Positions 44,758-54,535 of a DNA stretch of 64,000 nucleotides are shown here, in pieces (position 1 is the first letter of the stretch; each line of letters opens with the position of its first letter). The notes under the pieces are model-generated. The model worked only from the letters and a program-made list of their open reading frames with translations, ran no database searches and was not told the DNA's origin. A program made the translations under genes and the position numbers. The stretch is from Pirellula sp. (GTDB lineage Bacteria > Planctomycetota > Planctomycetia > Pirellulales > Pirellulaceae): contig JAJTID010000005.1 in the NCBI GenBank assembly GCA_021300155.1, forward strand, positions 1 through 64,000, given 5' to 3'.

Positions 44758-46245
44758 CTATTTCACTTCCTGCATCAGTTTTCGGATTACTGGAGAAACG
44801 ATGATGAGCAAGACACCCGCGACCAAAGCGTACAGAGACAATTGGAGATAGCCGCTGGTGTATGCCTCCAACTTTTCGGTAAGCGGTGCAGCTTCGTCAG
44901 GAGTGCTCATACCTGCACCGAGTAGTCCAGCGACATACTGTCCGTAGGCACTCGCTAGAAACCACATCCCCATCATCATGCCACCCATCTGTTTGGGGGA
45001 GAGTTTGGTCACGATCGAAAGTCCAATAGGCGATAAGCAGAGTTCGCCGATCGTGATGACTAGGTAAGCGGCCGTGAAGACATTGAGAGACGTGATTCCT
45101 TCGGCGTTCGCGAAGAACTTGGTCGCGTAGAATACATAAAATGCACCTGCCAAGAAGAGGAAAGCCAGTCCGAATTTCACTACGGTATTGGGTTCAATCT
45201 TCTTGCTCGCCATCCAAACCCAGAGCAATCCTAGAAGAGGACTGAACAAAATCACGAAGAGTGAGTTGCTCGTGTTGTTCACAACGTTCGGGTCCATCGT
45301 TATTCCCAAAAGGGAATAAGTTAAATTCTTCTCCGCGAACAAACTTAGCGAGCCACCACTTTGTTCGAAAAATGCCCAAAACACGATCGAGAACAAGATG
45401 AATATGAAGGCAGCTATTAGTTTTTTCTGCGTCGCAACGTCCCCTTGTCTTACCGTTTCGAATATAAAGTAAACGACTGCAATTGGACCGATCGAGTACA
45501 TGAAATAGTCCGTGTAGTCTGTGTTCCTGATCATGATGTAGATCAGCGGAATACTCAGAATAGATCCGATGTAAACCATCAACTCTCGTATTCGACGCTT
45601 GGAACCATCTAAGCTCATCAACGGTGATTTACCGATGGGGCCTAATTGACTTTGTGTAAATCCAAAGGTCCCGACTCCGAGCATCATGACGATTGCTGCG
45701 GCGAGGAATGCATAGCTCCAGCTATAGTACTTACCCAACCAAACGCAAAGTGCGCCACCCAGCAACGCACCGATATTGATTCCAGAATAAAACAGTCCAA
45801 AGCCCGCGTCTCTTCGGCTATCCCCTTCTTTATATAATTCGCCGACCATCGACGAGATGTTGGGCTTAAAGAAACCGGTTCCAATGATCGAAAGCGTGAT
45901 CCCAAAATAGAACAAATCGTTCGGAGAAAAGGCAATCAACAAATTGCCGATGATCATAATGATCCCACCAAAAAAGAGCGATCTCTTGAAACCCAATATC
46001 TTGTCAGCGAAGATTCCGCCGATAAAGGTGAACGCGTATACGAACGCTTGGATCGCACCGTACTTGAGGTTTGCTTCTTTCGAAGTTAGACCTAGCTGCC
46101 CGACCATAAAGATGGCCAGTACCCCTCGCATTCCATAGAAGCAAAATCGCTCCCACATTTCGGTAAAGAACAAGTACCAAAGCTGCTTTGGATACTTACC
46201 TTTGAACGATTGGATTTGCTCCAAAGTGATTTCGCTGCTGCTCAT
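44758..46245 (-). CDS. POT-family peptide transporter
   Basis: This 495-residue major-facilitator protein has twelve to fourteen helices. The POT/PTR2 proton-coupled oligopeptide transporter signature is clear: FTEMWERFCFYGMRGVLAIFM contains the ExxER motif, and NIGALLGGALCVWLG-like and ITIGELCLSPIGLSIVTKLS segments follow in the expected places. It would import di- and tripeptides with protons. It lies 55 nt downstream of a longer paralogue on the same strand, and the two are probably co-transcribed. Confidence 0.92.
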   Translation of the reverse strand: MSSSEITLEQIQSFKGKYPKQLWYLFFTEMWERFCFYGMRGVLAIFMVGQLGLTSKEANLKYGAIQAFVYAFTFIGGIFADKILGFKRSLFFGGIIMIIGNLLIAFSPNDLFYFGITLSIIGTGFFKPNISSMVGELYKEGDSRRDAGFGLFYSGINIGALLGGALCVWLGKYYSWSYAFLAAAIVMMLGVGTFGFTQSQLGPIGKSPLMSLDGSKRRIRELMVYIGSILSIPLIYIMIRNTDYTDYFMYSIGPIAVVYFIFETVRQGDVATQKKLIAAFIFILFSIVFWAFFEQSGGSLSLFAEKNLTYSLLGITMDPNVVNNTSNSLFVILFSPLLGLLWVWMASKKIEPNTVVKFGLAFLFLAGAFYVFYATKFFANAEGITSLNVFTAAYLVITIGELCLSPIGLSIVTKLSPKQMGGMMMGMWFLASAYGQYVAGLLGAGMSTPDEAAPLTEKLEAYTSGYLQLSLYALVAGVLLIIVSPVIRKLMQEVK

Positions 46246-46300
46246 GAATCAATAGAAGTGGTTGAATTTTTGATGAATGGAACATGGGAAAGATTGTGAA

Positions 46301-48142
46301 CTACTTGCCGCCCGTCTTCGCTCGCATGATCGCGTCAATTTTCCTCACCATAACAAAGAGGAGTAACGAAGAGACCGCAGCACCGCCAAAGTTAATCCAG
46401 AAAACAAGGGCTTTGTTTGGGCTATCTTCTCCGAAGTGGCCCAAAACTCCGGCGAGCTTATTGCCGATCGAAGTCGACAAAAACCAACCGCCCATCATAA
46501 GTGCGGTCAAACGTGGTGGGCTGAGTTTCGAAACGAGCGACAGTCCCATCGGACTAAGGCAAAGTTCGCCGATCGTGATTACCGCGTAAGTCGTTACCAA
46601 CCACATAGGCGATACTTTGGTCTGTCCATTTCCGCTCGCATAAACCGCAGCGATCATGACCAACGTAGAAAGGGCGGTGATCGCCAGTCCAAGTGCGATC
46701 TTGGTTGCGGTTGATGGCTCCTTGCCACGCCCCGCCAGAAATGTAAAGAACGCGACAACCACTGGCGTGAGAATAACGACAAAGAACGGATTCAATGACT
46801 GGAATAGTTCCGTGTTGACAAGCCCCAGTGTTGCGTCTTCCTTGGGCCACTGTTCTTTCGGCAAGATTTGCAGGTAGCTATTGAGTTTCGATTCTTCAAA
46901 ACTTAGCTTGCCATCTTCTAAAAGCTTACCAATCATTGCCGTTCCGGCCGCTTCGGATTCGATGGCCATGACGGCTGAGAAAACTGCAGCCGTATCTTCA
47001 GCATTGGAGTCTGTTTTTTCCACTTTGGCGTTAGGCCCTAAAGCGGATGCTATCTCTTCCGCGGCATTTTTCTTTTTGCCGGAGAACTTGATCACATAGG
47101 GACTATTGGATTCATTGCCATCTTGGACAACCACGCCGGGAACACTAGATACCTTCTCTGCAAAACCCACTTTTTCAAAGCCGCTGACCATTGACTCAGG
47201 CACTTCTCTCCAGGTGTGTTTCTCGGCCCAAGCGGTCAAAACATTGCCATTTTGGTGGAACACTGCCCAGAAGATGATGACCACAATAAAAATATAAAGT
47301 AGTGATCCAATGGAGCCACGATCCTCACTAGAGGCTCGAAAGAAGAGGCTGGCGTAGTAACAGACGACAGGGATACAGGCAAAAAGAAAGGCATCCGCCG
47401 TTTTTGAACCAAAAACGGGGTTACCGAGAACAGTCGACGAAAAGTATCCAATCACGGCAAAGATAAACGCCGGGACGAAAATGATGCTGCAGATTTTCCC
47501 GAGCGGCATGTCCTCCGGTTTCGCAGGTTTGATAACGTCGGCACGGGCCACTCGCGATTGCAAAAGGATAAAAGTTACCAATCCAATCATCATTCCAATG
47601 CCTGCAGAAGCAAAGGCAGCACCCCATCCATATTTATTGCGAAGATACGCGGCAACAAAATTACATGCGAATGCACCGATGTTGATACCCATGTAGAAGA
47701 TGTTGTAACCCTTGTCCTTCAGCGGCGAATGCTCGGGCGTGTTGTAAAGGTTTCCTAGTAACGTCGAAATATTTGGTTTGAAAAGACCGTTGCCCAAGAT
47801 GACCAGAAGCAATGCGAAACAGAACGCCTCGAAACCTGGAATTGACAAGGTGAAATACCCTGCGGCCATCAACAATCCACCCGCGATGATCGTCTTGCGA
47901 TAGCCAAAAATCCGGTCTGCAAGCAGCCCTCCCAAAAAGGGAGTCAGATAAACCAAGGCGATGTATGTGCCGTAGATATCGTTTGCACTCTTGCCGTCCA
48001 ATCCCAATCCGTCTTTGCCGTCGGTCATGTACAAAAAGAGAATGCCAATCAGCAAATAGTAACCAAACCTTTCCCACATCTCTGTAAAAAACAATGGATA
48101 CAATCCCTGGGGATGTGACTGTTTGCTAGATGGTTCTGCCAT
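46301..48142 (-). CDS. POT-family peptide transporter with large inserted loop
   Basis: This 613-residue POT transporter carries LFFTEMWERFGYYLLIGILF with the ExxER motif, NGLFKPNISTLLGNLY, and ITIGELCLSPMGLSLVSKLS near the C-terminus. It is about 115 residues longer than its neighbour because of a polar insertion (residues about 305-440, from HTWREVPESMVSGFEKVGF to WPKEDATLGLV) between central helices, facing one side of the membrane. The insert has alternating strand/helix character (VPGVVVQDGNE, VIKFSGKKKNAAEEIASAL), suggesting a folded domain of unknown role. It is upstream of the shorter paralogue and divergent from the sigma factor at 48279. Confidence 0.9.
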   Translation of the reverse strand: MAEPSSKQSHPQGLYPLFFTEMWERFGYYLLIGILFLYMTDGKDGLGLDGKSANDIYGTYIALVYLTPFLGGLLADRIFGYRKTIIAGGLLMAAGYFTLSIPGFEAFCFALLLVILGNGLFKPNISTLLGNLYNTPEHSPLKDKGYNIFYMGINIGAFACNFVAAYLRNKYGWGAAFASAGIGMMIGLVTFILLQSRVARADVIKPAKPEDMPLGKICSIIFVPAFIFAVIGYFSSTVLGNPVFGSKTADAFLFACIPVVCYYASLFFRASSEDRGSIGSLLYIFIVVIIFWAVFHQNGNVLTAWAEKHTWREVPESMVSGFEKVGFAEKVSSVPGVVVQDGNESNSPYVIKFSGKKKNAAEEIASALGPNAKVEKTDSNAEDTAAVFSAVMAIESEAAGTAMIGKLLEDGKLSFEESKLNSYLQILPKEQWPKEDATLGLVNTELFQSLNPFFVVILTPVVVAFFTFLAGRGKEPSTATKIALGLAITALSTLVMIAAVYASGNGQTKVSPMWLVTTYAVITIGELCLSPMGLSLVSKLSPPRLTALMMGGWFLSTSIGNKLAGVLGHFGEDSPNKALVFWINFGGAAVSSLLLFVMVRKIDAIMRAKTGGK

Positions 48143-48278
48143 AAAACCTGATCGTAAGGATGGGGGAAACAGACGGTACGGTTGAGGATTGGCTTATAGT
48201 AACCTAAACTTCTCCTTTCGTGTAAGCGATGTGTGGGGAATCAGGTTGCGAATCCGTAGCTTCGGTTACAATGAGCTT

Positions 48279-48896
48279 ATGTTATTCGACTCGCAAGAAA
48301 TCTTATTGAAGGCTCGTGACGGTGACGAAAAAGCCAAGGGGGAACTTTTGGAGCGTTTTCGTCCCTACTTGAACGTCATCGCTCAAAGACACCTCGATGA
48401 AAGACTCCAAGGGAGACTCGACTTTACCGACGTCGTCCAAACGACCTTTCTCGAAGCCTCCCGCGACTTCCCTGCCTTTCGGGGCGAGTCGGTGGATTCC
48501 TTGCTCGCCTGGCTGAGAAACATCCTTCGAAACAATATTCACACCGCCCACCAACAACACCTTGCGACTCAGAAACGGTCCGCACGTTTGGAGACGCGTA
48601 TATCGATCGCTTCGGAGTCCGGCGGCAGTTCACTTGGGATGGAACATATCATTCCGTCCGACACATCGACGCCCAGCCAACGCATGATGAAGAATGAGGC
48701 GGCCGCCGATCTCGCATTATGTTTGGAACGTATCCCTGAAACACAACGCCAAGCAATTCGACTTCGCTATCTCGAAGGGTGCTCTCTTCGCGAGATTTCT
48801 GAGAAGATGGGTAAATCAGAGATGGCCGTTGCTGGCTTGCTCAAACGGGGGCTACGAACCCTGCGCGAAGGCATGGACCAGAGTAGCACGTCTTAG
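48279..48896 (+). CDS. Sigma-70-family RNA polymerase sigma factor
   Basis: This 205-residue sigma factor has region 2 (LLERFRPYLNVIAQRHLDER, LDFTDVVQTTFLEASRDFP, WLRNILRNNIHTAHQQHL) and region 4 (CLERIPETQRQAIRLRYLEG, LREISEKMGKSEMAVAGLLK). A long linker separates them, as in the planctomycete family of sigma factors that often act with serine/threonine kinases. The frame opens at 48189, but the ATG at 48279 matches the family N-terminus (MLFDSQEILLKARDGDEKAK). No membrane partner follows; the next gene is a TerB-like protein 84 nt on. Confidence 0.88.
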   Translation: MLFDSQEILLKARDGDEKAKGELLERFRPYLNVIAQRHLDERLQGRLDFTDVVQTTFLEASRDFPAFRGESVDSLLAWLRNILRNNIHTAHQQHLATQKRSARLETRISIASESGGSSLGMEHIIPSDTSTPSQRMMKNEAAADLALCLERIPETQRQAIRLRYLEGCSLREISEKMGKSEMAVAGLLKRGLRTLREGMDQSSTS

Positions 48897-48980
48897 TCGA
48901 ATCAATTTACTAGTCGAATCATTTCAATCGTATACAGATCAGACAATCCACGTTCGCTAACCTTCGTGCAATCGCAGTTC

Positions 48981-49565
48981 ATGAATCAATCAACTTTTTC
49001 GCAGTACCAACAATCGCTTCATGACGCATTTTTCACGGATCCAGACCAAGAACTGTTTGACTTTCTTCGTAGCGAAAGAGAAGAGCAGCGAGATGAACAG
49101 CGGTCCCGCTTAGCTTCCATCGCTGGCGTTCACGATCCGAAGGTCCTCGAAACACTTCAAAGGGCCGGGATAACACCAGCCTCTATGGCAGCTTTTTGTC
49201 TTCTTCCGTTGGTTCGATTGGCCTGGGCTGATGAGTCGATCCAAGACAATGAGGACGATTTCATTCTGCGCGTTGCGACCGAAGATGGTATCCAGTATGG
49301 GACTCCATCGTATCGATTGCTCAGCAAATGGCTGGAAGAAAGACCATCCGAAAAAATGATCAACGCTTGGTCTAGCTATGCTCAAGCGTTGGCGCGTGAG
49401 CTCGACGAGGCCTCCTACCAAAGTGTTGTGGCGGCGACATTGGGGCGAGCCCAAAGGGTAGCCGAAGCGTCGGGCGGATTTCTAGGCTTAGGGGCAAAAG
49501 TTTCCGAGAACGAACAACTCGTCTTGCATGATCTTGCGCATGCCCTAAATCGAACAGGTTCTTAG
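48981..49565 (+). CDS. TerB-like domain protein
   Basis: This 194-residue, all-helical protein has a middle segment AAFCLLPLVRLAWADESIQDN, then FILRVATEDGIQYG and LLSKWLEERPSEKMINAW. These resemble the TerB (tellurite-resistance B-like) fold, in which Asp/Glu in the WADExI motif may bind metal. The protein ends with LGLGAKVSENEQLVLHDLA. Function in this family is poorly known. A GTG at 48966 opens the frame; the ATG at 48981 is preferred. No signal peptide or membrane helix is present, so it is probably cytoplasmic. Confidence 0.65.
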   Translation: MNQSTFSQYQQSLHDAFFTDPDQELFDFLRSEREEQRDEQRSRLASIAGVHDPKVLETLQRAGITPASMAAFCLLPLVRLAWADESIQDNEDDFILRVATEDGIQYGTPSYRLLSKWLEERPSEKMINAWSSYAQALARELDEASYQSVVAATLGRAQRVAEASGGFLGLGAKVSENEQLVLHDLAHALNRTGS

Positions 49566-49773
49566 GCTTTTCTGCAACATAACGAGGTGAAATCCACACT
49601 CCCTCTACCGAGGCTGCAGTCTTTCGTGTGGTATTGACCTCACGGTCGCTCACTAAGTACATTCCCCCAAACTACCCAGATTCGAATCGGCCAGAGGAGC
49701 AACAAGTGTTGTTCGCTGACCGAGAATCAAGTGCTCGCAGCTCACTTGAAGTGCTTTCACGGAGGAACGCGCA

Positions 49774-51660
49774 ATGTACCAGACATCTTATTTCCGCAAG
49801 CAGTGTTTTCGGAGCATGCTCTTGCTATCGATGGCAGCTTCCGCCGTTGATTTGCTATCGTCAACTGCACTTGCACAAAACCAACTTGGCAGGCAAACGA
49901 CAAAGCCCGTCAATGCGACTCCAGCCTCCTCCAAATCCGCCGCTCCTGCCGATGGAACTCCCCTCGTTGCGGCTGTCGTCAATGGACAACCGATATCGAT
50001 CAACGAGCTTGCACAACAATGCCGGCTCCGTTTTGGCGAGGAAATCCTCGAGGATTTGATCAACAAAACTCTGATCTTCCAAGCTTGCCAAGCACAGCAG
50101 ATTACGATCACGGAAAAGGATGTGGATGCTGAGATTTCTCGGATCGCGTCTAAATTCAATCTTAGTACTCCGATGTACCTGAAACTCATCGAAGACGAAC
50201 GTGACATTTCTCGTGGCCAATATGCCGCAGATATCATTTGGCCTATGTTGGCTCTTCGGAGCCTTGCTCGATCCAGTATCACGGTCTCGCCACAAGAAAT
50301 TGATAGAGAATTCCAAGGTGAGTTCGGACCAAAAGTCAAAGTGCGAATGATCGCTTGCAAGGATCAGAACAAGCTGGCACAGCTCCAAAAACAAGCGATC
50401 GCTCAGCCCGAGCTCTTTAAAACACTAGCGAAAGAGCATAGCGAAGATTCGGTTAGTGCCAGCGTCGAAGGGCTTCTTCCTCCTATTCGACGCTTTAGCG
50501 GGGACGATGAATTGGAAACCGTTGCATTCAATCTACAGCCCAATGAGGTTTCCAAGATCATGAATGCAGGTGAGATGTTCGTTATCCTGCAATGCGTTCA
50601 TCACATGCCAGGGGCTACTCCTCCCGCGGCGCAGATGCAGGAGATTCAAAATCGAATCAAGAACGATCTTGAAGATCGCAAGCTGCGTGAATCTGCAGAG
50701 TCCGTGTACGAGACACTTCGCAAGAACGGCTCGACAACGATCGTGCATGGTAAGCCTGAGTTGGAAAGCCAATACCCAGGTGTAGCGGCTATCGTAAATG
50801 GTCAGTCCATCGCAATGGACTATTATGACAAAGAGTGCGTCAAGCGTTACGGTAAGAAGATTCTCGAAGGAGAAATCAACCGCAAGCTAATTGAGAATAC
50901 TCTCGCGGCTTCGAAACTACAGGTCTCGCAAGAAGACATCAACGCAGAGATGGCCGAAGCAGCGACATACTTCGGGTTTCTAACCAACAACGGCGCGCCC
51001 GATGTCAATCGATGGATCGAAAGCATCCAACGGGACGAAGGAATGTCCCCTGAACTCTATGTTCGTGATGTAATTTGGCCGACCGTAGCGTTGAAGAAGC
51101 TGACTCAAGGTCAAGTTCAGGTTACAGAAGAGGATCTTCGCAATGGCTTTGAATCGAATTATGGTCCTCGTGCGGAAGTTCTCGCCATTGTGCTTAGCAA
51201 TCAACGCACAGCCCAACAGGTTTGGGACCTCGCTCGTAATAACCCCACCGAAAAGTTCTTTGGAGAGCTAGCCAGCCAGTACTCCGTGGAGGATAGTTCG
51301 AAGAGCAACTTTGGAAAAGTTCCTCCGCTTCGCAAACATGGTGGCCAGCCGAACTTGGAGAAGGCTGCCTTTGAGCTTGAACCTGGAAAAATCTCTGGCA
51401 TCATCGAGGTAGGAGGTCGATACGTTATCTTGCGATCGCAAGGATTTACGAGCCCCGTGGTTCAAGATTTCAATGCGGTCAAAAACGAGGTCTATAAAGA
51501 TCTGCTGGAGAAGAAGCAACGCTTCACGATGGACCAGTATTTGAGAAAGCTTCGGGACAATGCAGAGATAGCAGACTACTTGGATCCGAAGAAAAGCCGA
51601 GTGAGCGCTTCCGAGACAGCGGCTGCAGTCCAGCAATTGCAAAAGGAAATCAAACGATAG
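49774..51660 (+). CDS. Secreted double parvulin peptidyl-prolyl isomerase (SurA/PpiC-like)
   Basis: This 628-residue exported protein has a signal sequence (MLLLSMAASAVDLLSSTALAQ) and two repeats, each with a SurA-type N-terminal segment (VAAVVNGQPISINELAQQC; VAAIVNGQSIAMDYYDKEC) and a parvulin domain (KEHSEDSVSASVEGLLPPI; SQYSVEDSSKSNFGKVPPLR; FELEPGKISGIIEVGGRYVI). It should act in the periplasm or at the outer membrane as a foldase/chaperone. The GGAGG six to ten bases before the ATG at 49774 decides the start. The two halves are diverged tandem copies. The next gene starts 22 nt downstream with its own GGAGG, so the two are co-transcribed. Confidence 0.87.
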   Translation: MYQTSYFRKQCFRSMLLLSMAASAVDLLSSTALAQNQLGRQTTKPVNATPASSKSAAPADGTPLVAAVVNGQPISINELAQQCRLRFGEEILEDLINKTLIFQACQAQQITITEKDVDAEISRIASKFNLSTPMYLKLIEDERDISRGQYAADIIWPMLALRSLARSSITVSPQEIDREFQGEFGPKVKVRMIACKDQNKLAQLQKQAIAQPELFKTLAKEHSEDSVSASVEGLLPPIRRFSGDDELETVAFNLQPNEVSKIMNAGEMFVILQCVHHMPGATPPAAQMQEIQNRIKNDLEDRKLRESAESVYETLRKNGSTTIVHGKPELESQYPGVAAIVNGQSIAMDYYDKECVKRYGKKILEGEINRKLIENTLAASKLQVSQEDINAEMAEAATYFGFLTNNGAPDVNRWIESIQRDEGMSPELYVRDVIWPTVALKKLTQGQVQVTEEDLRNGFESNYGPRAEVLAIVLSNQRTAQQVWDLARNNPTEKFFGELASQYSVEDSSKSNFGKVPPLRKHGGQPNLEKAAFELEPGKISGIIEVGGRYVILRSQGFTSPVVQDFNAVKNEVYKDLLEKKQRFTMDQYLRKLRDNAEIADYLDPKKSRVSASETAAAVQQLQKEIKR

Positions 51661-51682
51661 TTTTCCTCGGAGGACGCTCGAT

Positions 51683-52480
51683 ATGAAGGACAGGGGACAA
51701 CGTCGTCGATTTCCGCGAAACAGACGGACTGTTTTGGAGATTATACAGGCAGCCAAATCGGTGCCTGCATTTCCCTTGGAAACGACGATTTCCGTCACGA
51801 AGATCGAGGCGGCCAGGAAAGCTGCGGCTGTTCGTATCGGATGGACGGCGATATTCGCGAAAGCCTTTGCCAAAGTTTGCGACGAAAACGATCAGTTGCG
51901 AGAGACATTCATCTCGTTACCATTTGCAAGTCTATATAAACATCCGACGAGCGTTTGTTCTGTATCGGTCCATCGCAAAGATGACGCAGGCGCAGATCGG
52001 CTGATATGGGGGCGAATCGAGAACGCTTCTTCTAAGTCTCTCGCGGAGATTCAGCAATTTCTAAACGATTGCGTTTCGCTTCCGTTGATGGACGTCTATC
52101 GCGATGGATTATTGCTAGAGAGAACCTGGTGGATTGTTCGCAGGATTGCATGGTGGTGGATCATGCGTTGCAGTGGGCGAAAAAAATCCAGGTTCATCGG
52201 GACGTTTTCTATTTCGAGCCTGGGTGGCAAAGGGTGCCTCAACAGCCTTCATCCTCTGATCACGACCTCCAGCATTGCGTTTGGGCCTATCGGCCCGGAC
52301 GGTCTCATGCGAGTCGTTTTGATCTGCGACCATCGAGTACTGGACGGAATGGCAGGCGCTGTAGCGTTGCAATCGCTGGCCAACGTGATGCAGACGAGTA
52401 TCCTCGAAGAATTGGGACTTTTGACCAATTCGCTTCGCTGCGAAGAGCCCGTTAACGATGTTCGCTTCTCGATGGCATAG
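51683..52480 (+). CDS. Stand-alone E2-type acyltransferase domain protein
   Basis: This 265-residue protein resembles only the catalytic domain of 2-oxoacid dehydrogenase E2 acyltransferases. The C-terminal half has TFSISSLGGKGCLNSLHPLI, then IAFGPIGPDG and the active-site motif DHRVLDGM (HxxxDG). No lipoyl or E1/E3-binding domain is present, and the N-terminus is only a basic stretch (RGQRRRFPRNRR). It probably forms the usual trimeric acyltransferase fold but its acyl donor and acceptor are unknown. GGAGG upstream of the ATG supports the start. It is coupled to the parvulin gene and converges with the hydrolase gene at 52517. Confidence 0.75.
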   Translation: MKDRGQRRRFPRNRRTVLEIIQAAKSVPAFPLETTISVTKIEAARKAAAVRIGWTAIFAKAFAKVCDENDQLRETFISLPFASLYKHPTSVCSVSVHRKDDAGADRLIWGRIENASSKSLAEIQQFLNDCVSLPLMDVYRDGLLLERTWWIVRRIAWWWIMRCSGRKKSRFIGTFSISSLGGKGCLNSLHPLITTSSIAFGPIGPDGLMRVVLICDHRVLDGMAGAVALQSLANVMQTSILEELGLLTNSLRCEEPVNDVRFSMA

Positions 52481-52487
52481 CCATCGA
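52469..52487. other. Perfect eight-pair hairpin over a stop codon
   Basis: TCGATGGC/GCCATCGA with loop ATA spans the stop codon of the acyltransferase-like gene, between two convergent genes. It has no T-run on either side, so it could halt ribosome-free transcription weakly or be chance. Confidence 0.4.
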
Positions 52488-52516
52488 TCTGAAAGAGTAT
52501 GTGCTTTAACAACGGA

Positions 52517-54418
52517 TTACGGCAGAATACCTAGCGTGAGACGACTCGGATGCGAGGCGCTTCGCAGAATTTTGTGCGTCGCTTTTTGAAAGTCGCCAGG
52601 CTCGGCGTTGTAGATGTTGGGCACGAATTTTTGCGGATTGAGATCCACGAGCGGGAACCACGTACTCTGGATATGGATCATCAACCGATGCCCCTTTTTG
52701 AAACGATGAAGAACATCGAGCAATTCCAATCGAACTTTCGTCGCAACGCCCGGTTCAAACGGCTTGGGGGCTTCGAATGAATCCCGAAAGCGACCACGTA
52801 TCACTTCGCTTCGCACCATCATTTGATAATTCGGTAACGTATCAGCCACTGTTCCATCAGGCTGTACATCGATCAGCTTCACCACGAAATCGGCGTCTGT
52901 TCCTGTGGTGGTAACCCACAACTCGACATCGATCGGCCCCGCAACGACCATGTCTTCTTCCATCGGCTTGGTTTGATAGACGAGCACATCGGGTCTTCGT
53001 GCCGCAAATCGTTGATCTTCTGCCATATACTCGACGGTCATGCGTGGCGTAATGGCTTCGGTGTATGGCACCGGTTTGGCTGGATCGCTAATGTATTCGT
53101 CAAAGGCTACTGCCGAATCTTGCTTTGGAGGGTCACTGGAGAGAGTGCCTGCGGATTGCAGAGGGCTCGTCGATGGACCTAGGTAGAGCGTTTGCGATTT
53201 CGCTTGCTGAGGCGGCCAATGCGTAAACGTACGCCATTTATTGGAGCCGGTTTCAAACACCGTCGACTCAGACAAGGCTGGGTGATTTGCGTCCTTCAAG
53301 TACTTTTCAAAGAAAGGAAACTCGATCTCAGCCCGATAGAACGCGGCCGTCTTGGAACCGAACGACACAGCACCCAGTTTGTCCCCGTCGCTCGACGCCC
53401 AGCCGCCGTGAATCCATGGTCCGACCACGAGAACATTGTTAACCCCCGGGTTCATCTTCTCGATCGCCGCGTATGTTTTGAAGGATCCGAACAGATCTTC
53501 TGCATCGTACCAGCCCGTAACCACCATGACAGCCGGAGCGACGTTCTTCAAGTGTGGCAAGATCGCTCGCTTTTTCCAAAACTCATCTCGATTCGGATGA
53601 GCCATCATATCATTCCAGAATGAGACTCTTCCTTTGAGGTGGCGACGATTGATTTCTTGGATCGTGCCAGCATTGAGAAAGAGATTGTAGCCATCGATCG
53701 AGGGCAAAACTTCCGATACAGGTTTCTCGGCACTAGGTCCTTTGCGTTCATGGGCGTTGTTGTTGAGCCAGCGATACGCATGCGCTAAGAAGAACGCGCC
53801 GTTGTGTAGGAAGTCATCAAAGTACCAATCACCAACCGGAGCTTGAGGCGAAACGGCTTTGAGCGCTGGGTGTGCATCGATCATTCCAGCGGAACAGTAG
53901 AAGCCCGGGTATGAAATGCCGTACATCCCAACGCGACTGTTGTGATTGGAAACATTCTTGAGCAACCACTCGATCGTATCAAACGTGTCCGAGCTCTCGT
54001 CCACTTGGTCGGGGGTAGACTTCTTCGAAATGTGCGGAGTCACTTGTTCAAAGTTTCCTTCCGACATAAAGCGACCGCGAACGTCCTGGTTCACGAAGAT
54101 GTATCCTGCTTTGACAAAATGATCGCTTGGACCTAGCGACGTAGGCAACGAGTCCTTGCCATACGGAGAGCATGAGTACGGCGTCCGCTTCATGAGGATG
54201 GGGTAAGTTTTCGTTGTATCTTTGGGGCTAAAGATGACCGTATGAAGCTTGACCCCGTCTCGCATGGGGATCATCACTTCCTGCTTCTCGTAACGAAGCC
54301 GAATAAGACTTTCTAGGCTAATCGTATCCTGTGCGACTGTATGCGAGTTCGGATGCGAGACGATGATGAAGATCAACGCGACTAGCCATCGAGCCAAAAG
54401 ATAATTCCGTGTTGCCAT
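52517..54418 (-). CDS. Secreted CocE/NonD-family hydrolase
   Basis: This 633-residue exported hydrolase has a signal sequence (LLARWLVALIFIIVSHPNS), then the X-Pro dipeptidyl-peptidase/CocE fold: VMIPMRDGVKLHTVIFSP, RTPYSCSPYG, YIFVNQDVRGRFMSEG, nucleophile Ser in VGMYGISYPGFY, GWYDAEDLFGSFKTY with the Asp, and PWIHGGWASSDG with the His. The C-terminal jelly-roll (IDVELWVTTTGTDADFVVKL, HRLMIHIQSTWFPLVDLNP) completes the family layout. Substrates in this family are acyl esters or proline peptides; which applies here is unknown. It converges with the acyltransferase-like gene. Confidence 0.92.
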   Translation of the reverse strand: MATRNYLLARWLVALIFIIVSHPNSHTVAQDTISLESLIRLRYEKQEVMIPMRDGVKLHTVIFSPKDTTKTYPILMKRTPYSCSPYGKDSLPTSLGPSDHFVKAGYIFVNQDVRGRFMSEGNFEQVTPHISKKSTPDQVDESSDTFDTIEWLLKNVSNHNSRVGMYGISYPGFYCSAGMIDAHPALKAVSPQAPVGDWYFDDFLHNGAFFLAHAYRWLNNNAHERKGPSAEKPVSEVLPSIDGYNLFLNAGTIQEINRRHLKGRVSFWNDMMAHPNRDEFWKKRAILPHLKNVAPAVMVVTGWYDAEDLFGSFKTYAAIEKMNPGVNNVLVVGPWIHGGWASSDGDKLGAVSFGSKTAAFYRAEIEFPFFEKYLKDANHPALSESTVFETGSNKWRTFTHWPPQQAKSQTLYLGPSTSPLQSAGTLSSDPPKQDSAVAFDEYISDPAKPVPYTEAITPRMTVEYMAEDQRFAARRPDVLVYQTKPMEEDMVVAGPIDVELWVTTTGTDADFVVKLIDVQPDGTVADTLPNYQMMVRSEVIRGRFRDSFEAPKPFEPGVATKVRLELLDVLHRFKKGHRLMIHIQSTWFPLVDLNPQKFVPNIYNAEPGDFQKATHKILRSASHPSRLTLGILP

Positions 54419-54535
54419 GCTGATGACGCTCTGTTTGGTGGTGCTAAAGTCTGATTCTGCACAGCGATGATTACTGTGAACGTTAACATGCTAAAGCAAA
54501 TTGGGCCTGGTTGCTACAGTTCGATACAGCCCGTT

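Noticed and set aside
51268-51873. 201-codon minus-strand open frame
   Set aside because: It overlaps the parvulin and acyltransferase-like genes antisense and shows no recognisable domain.
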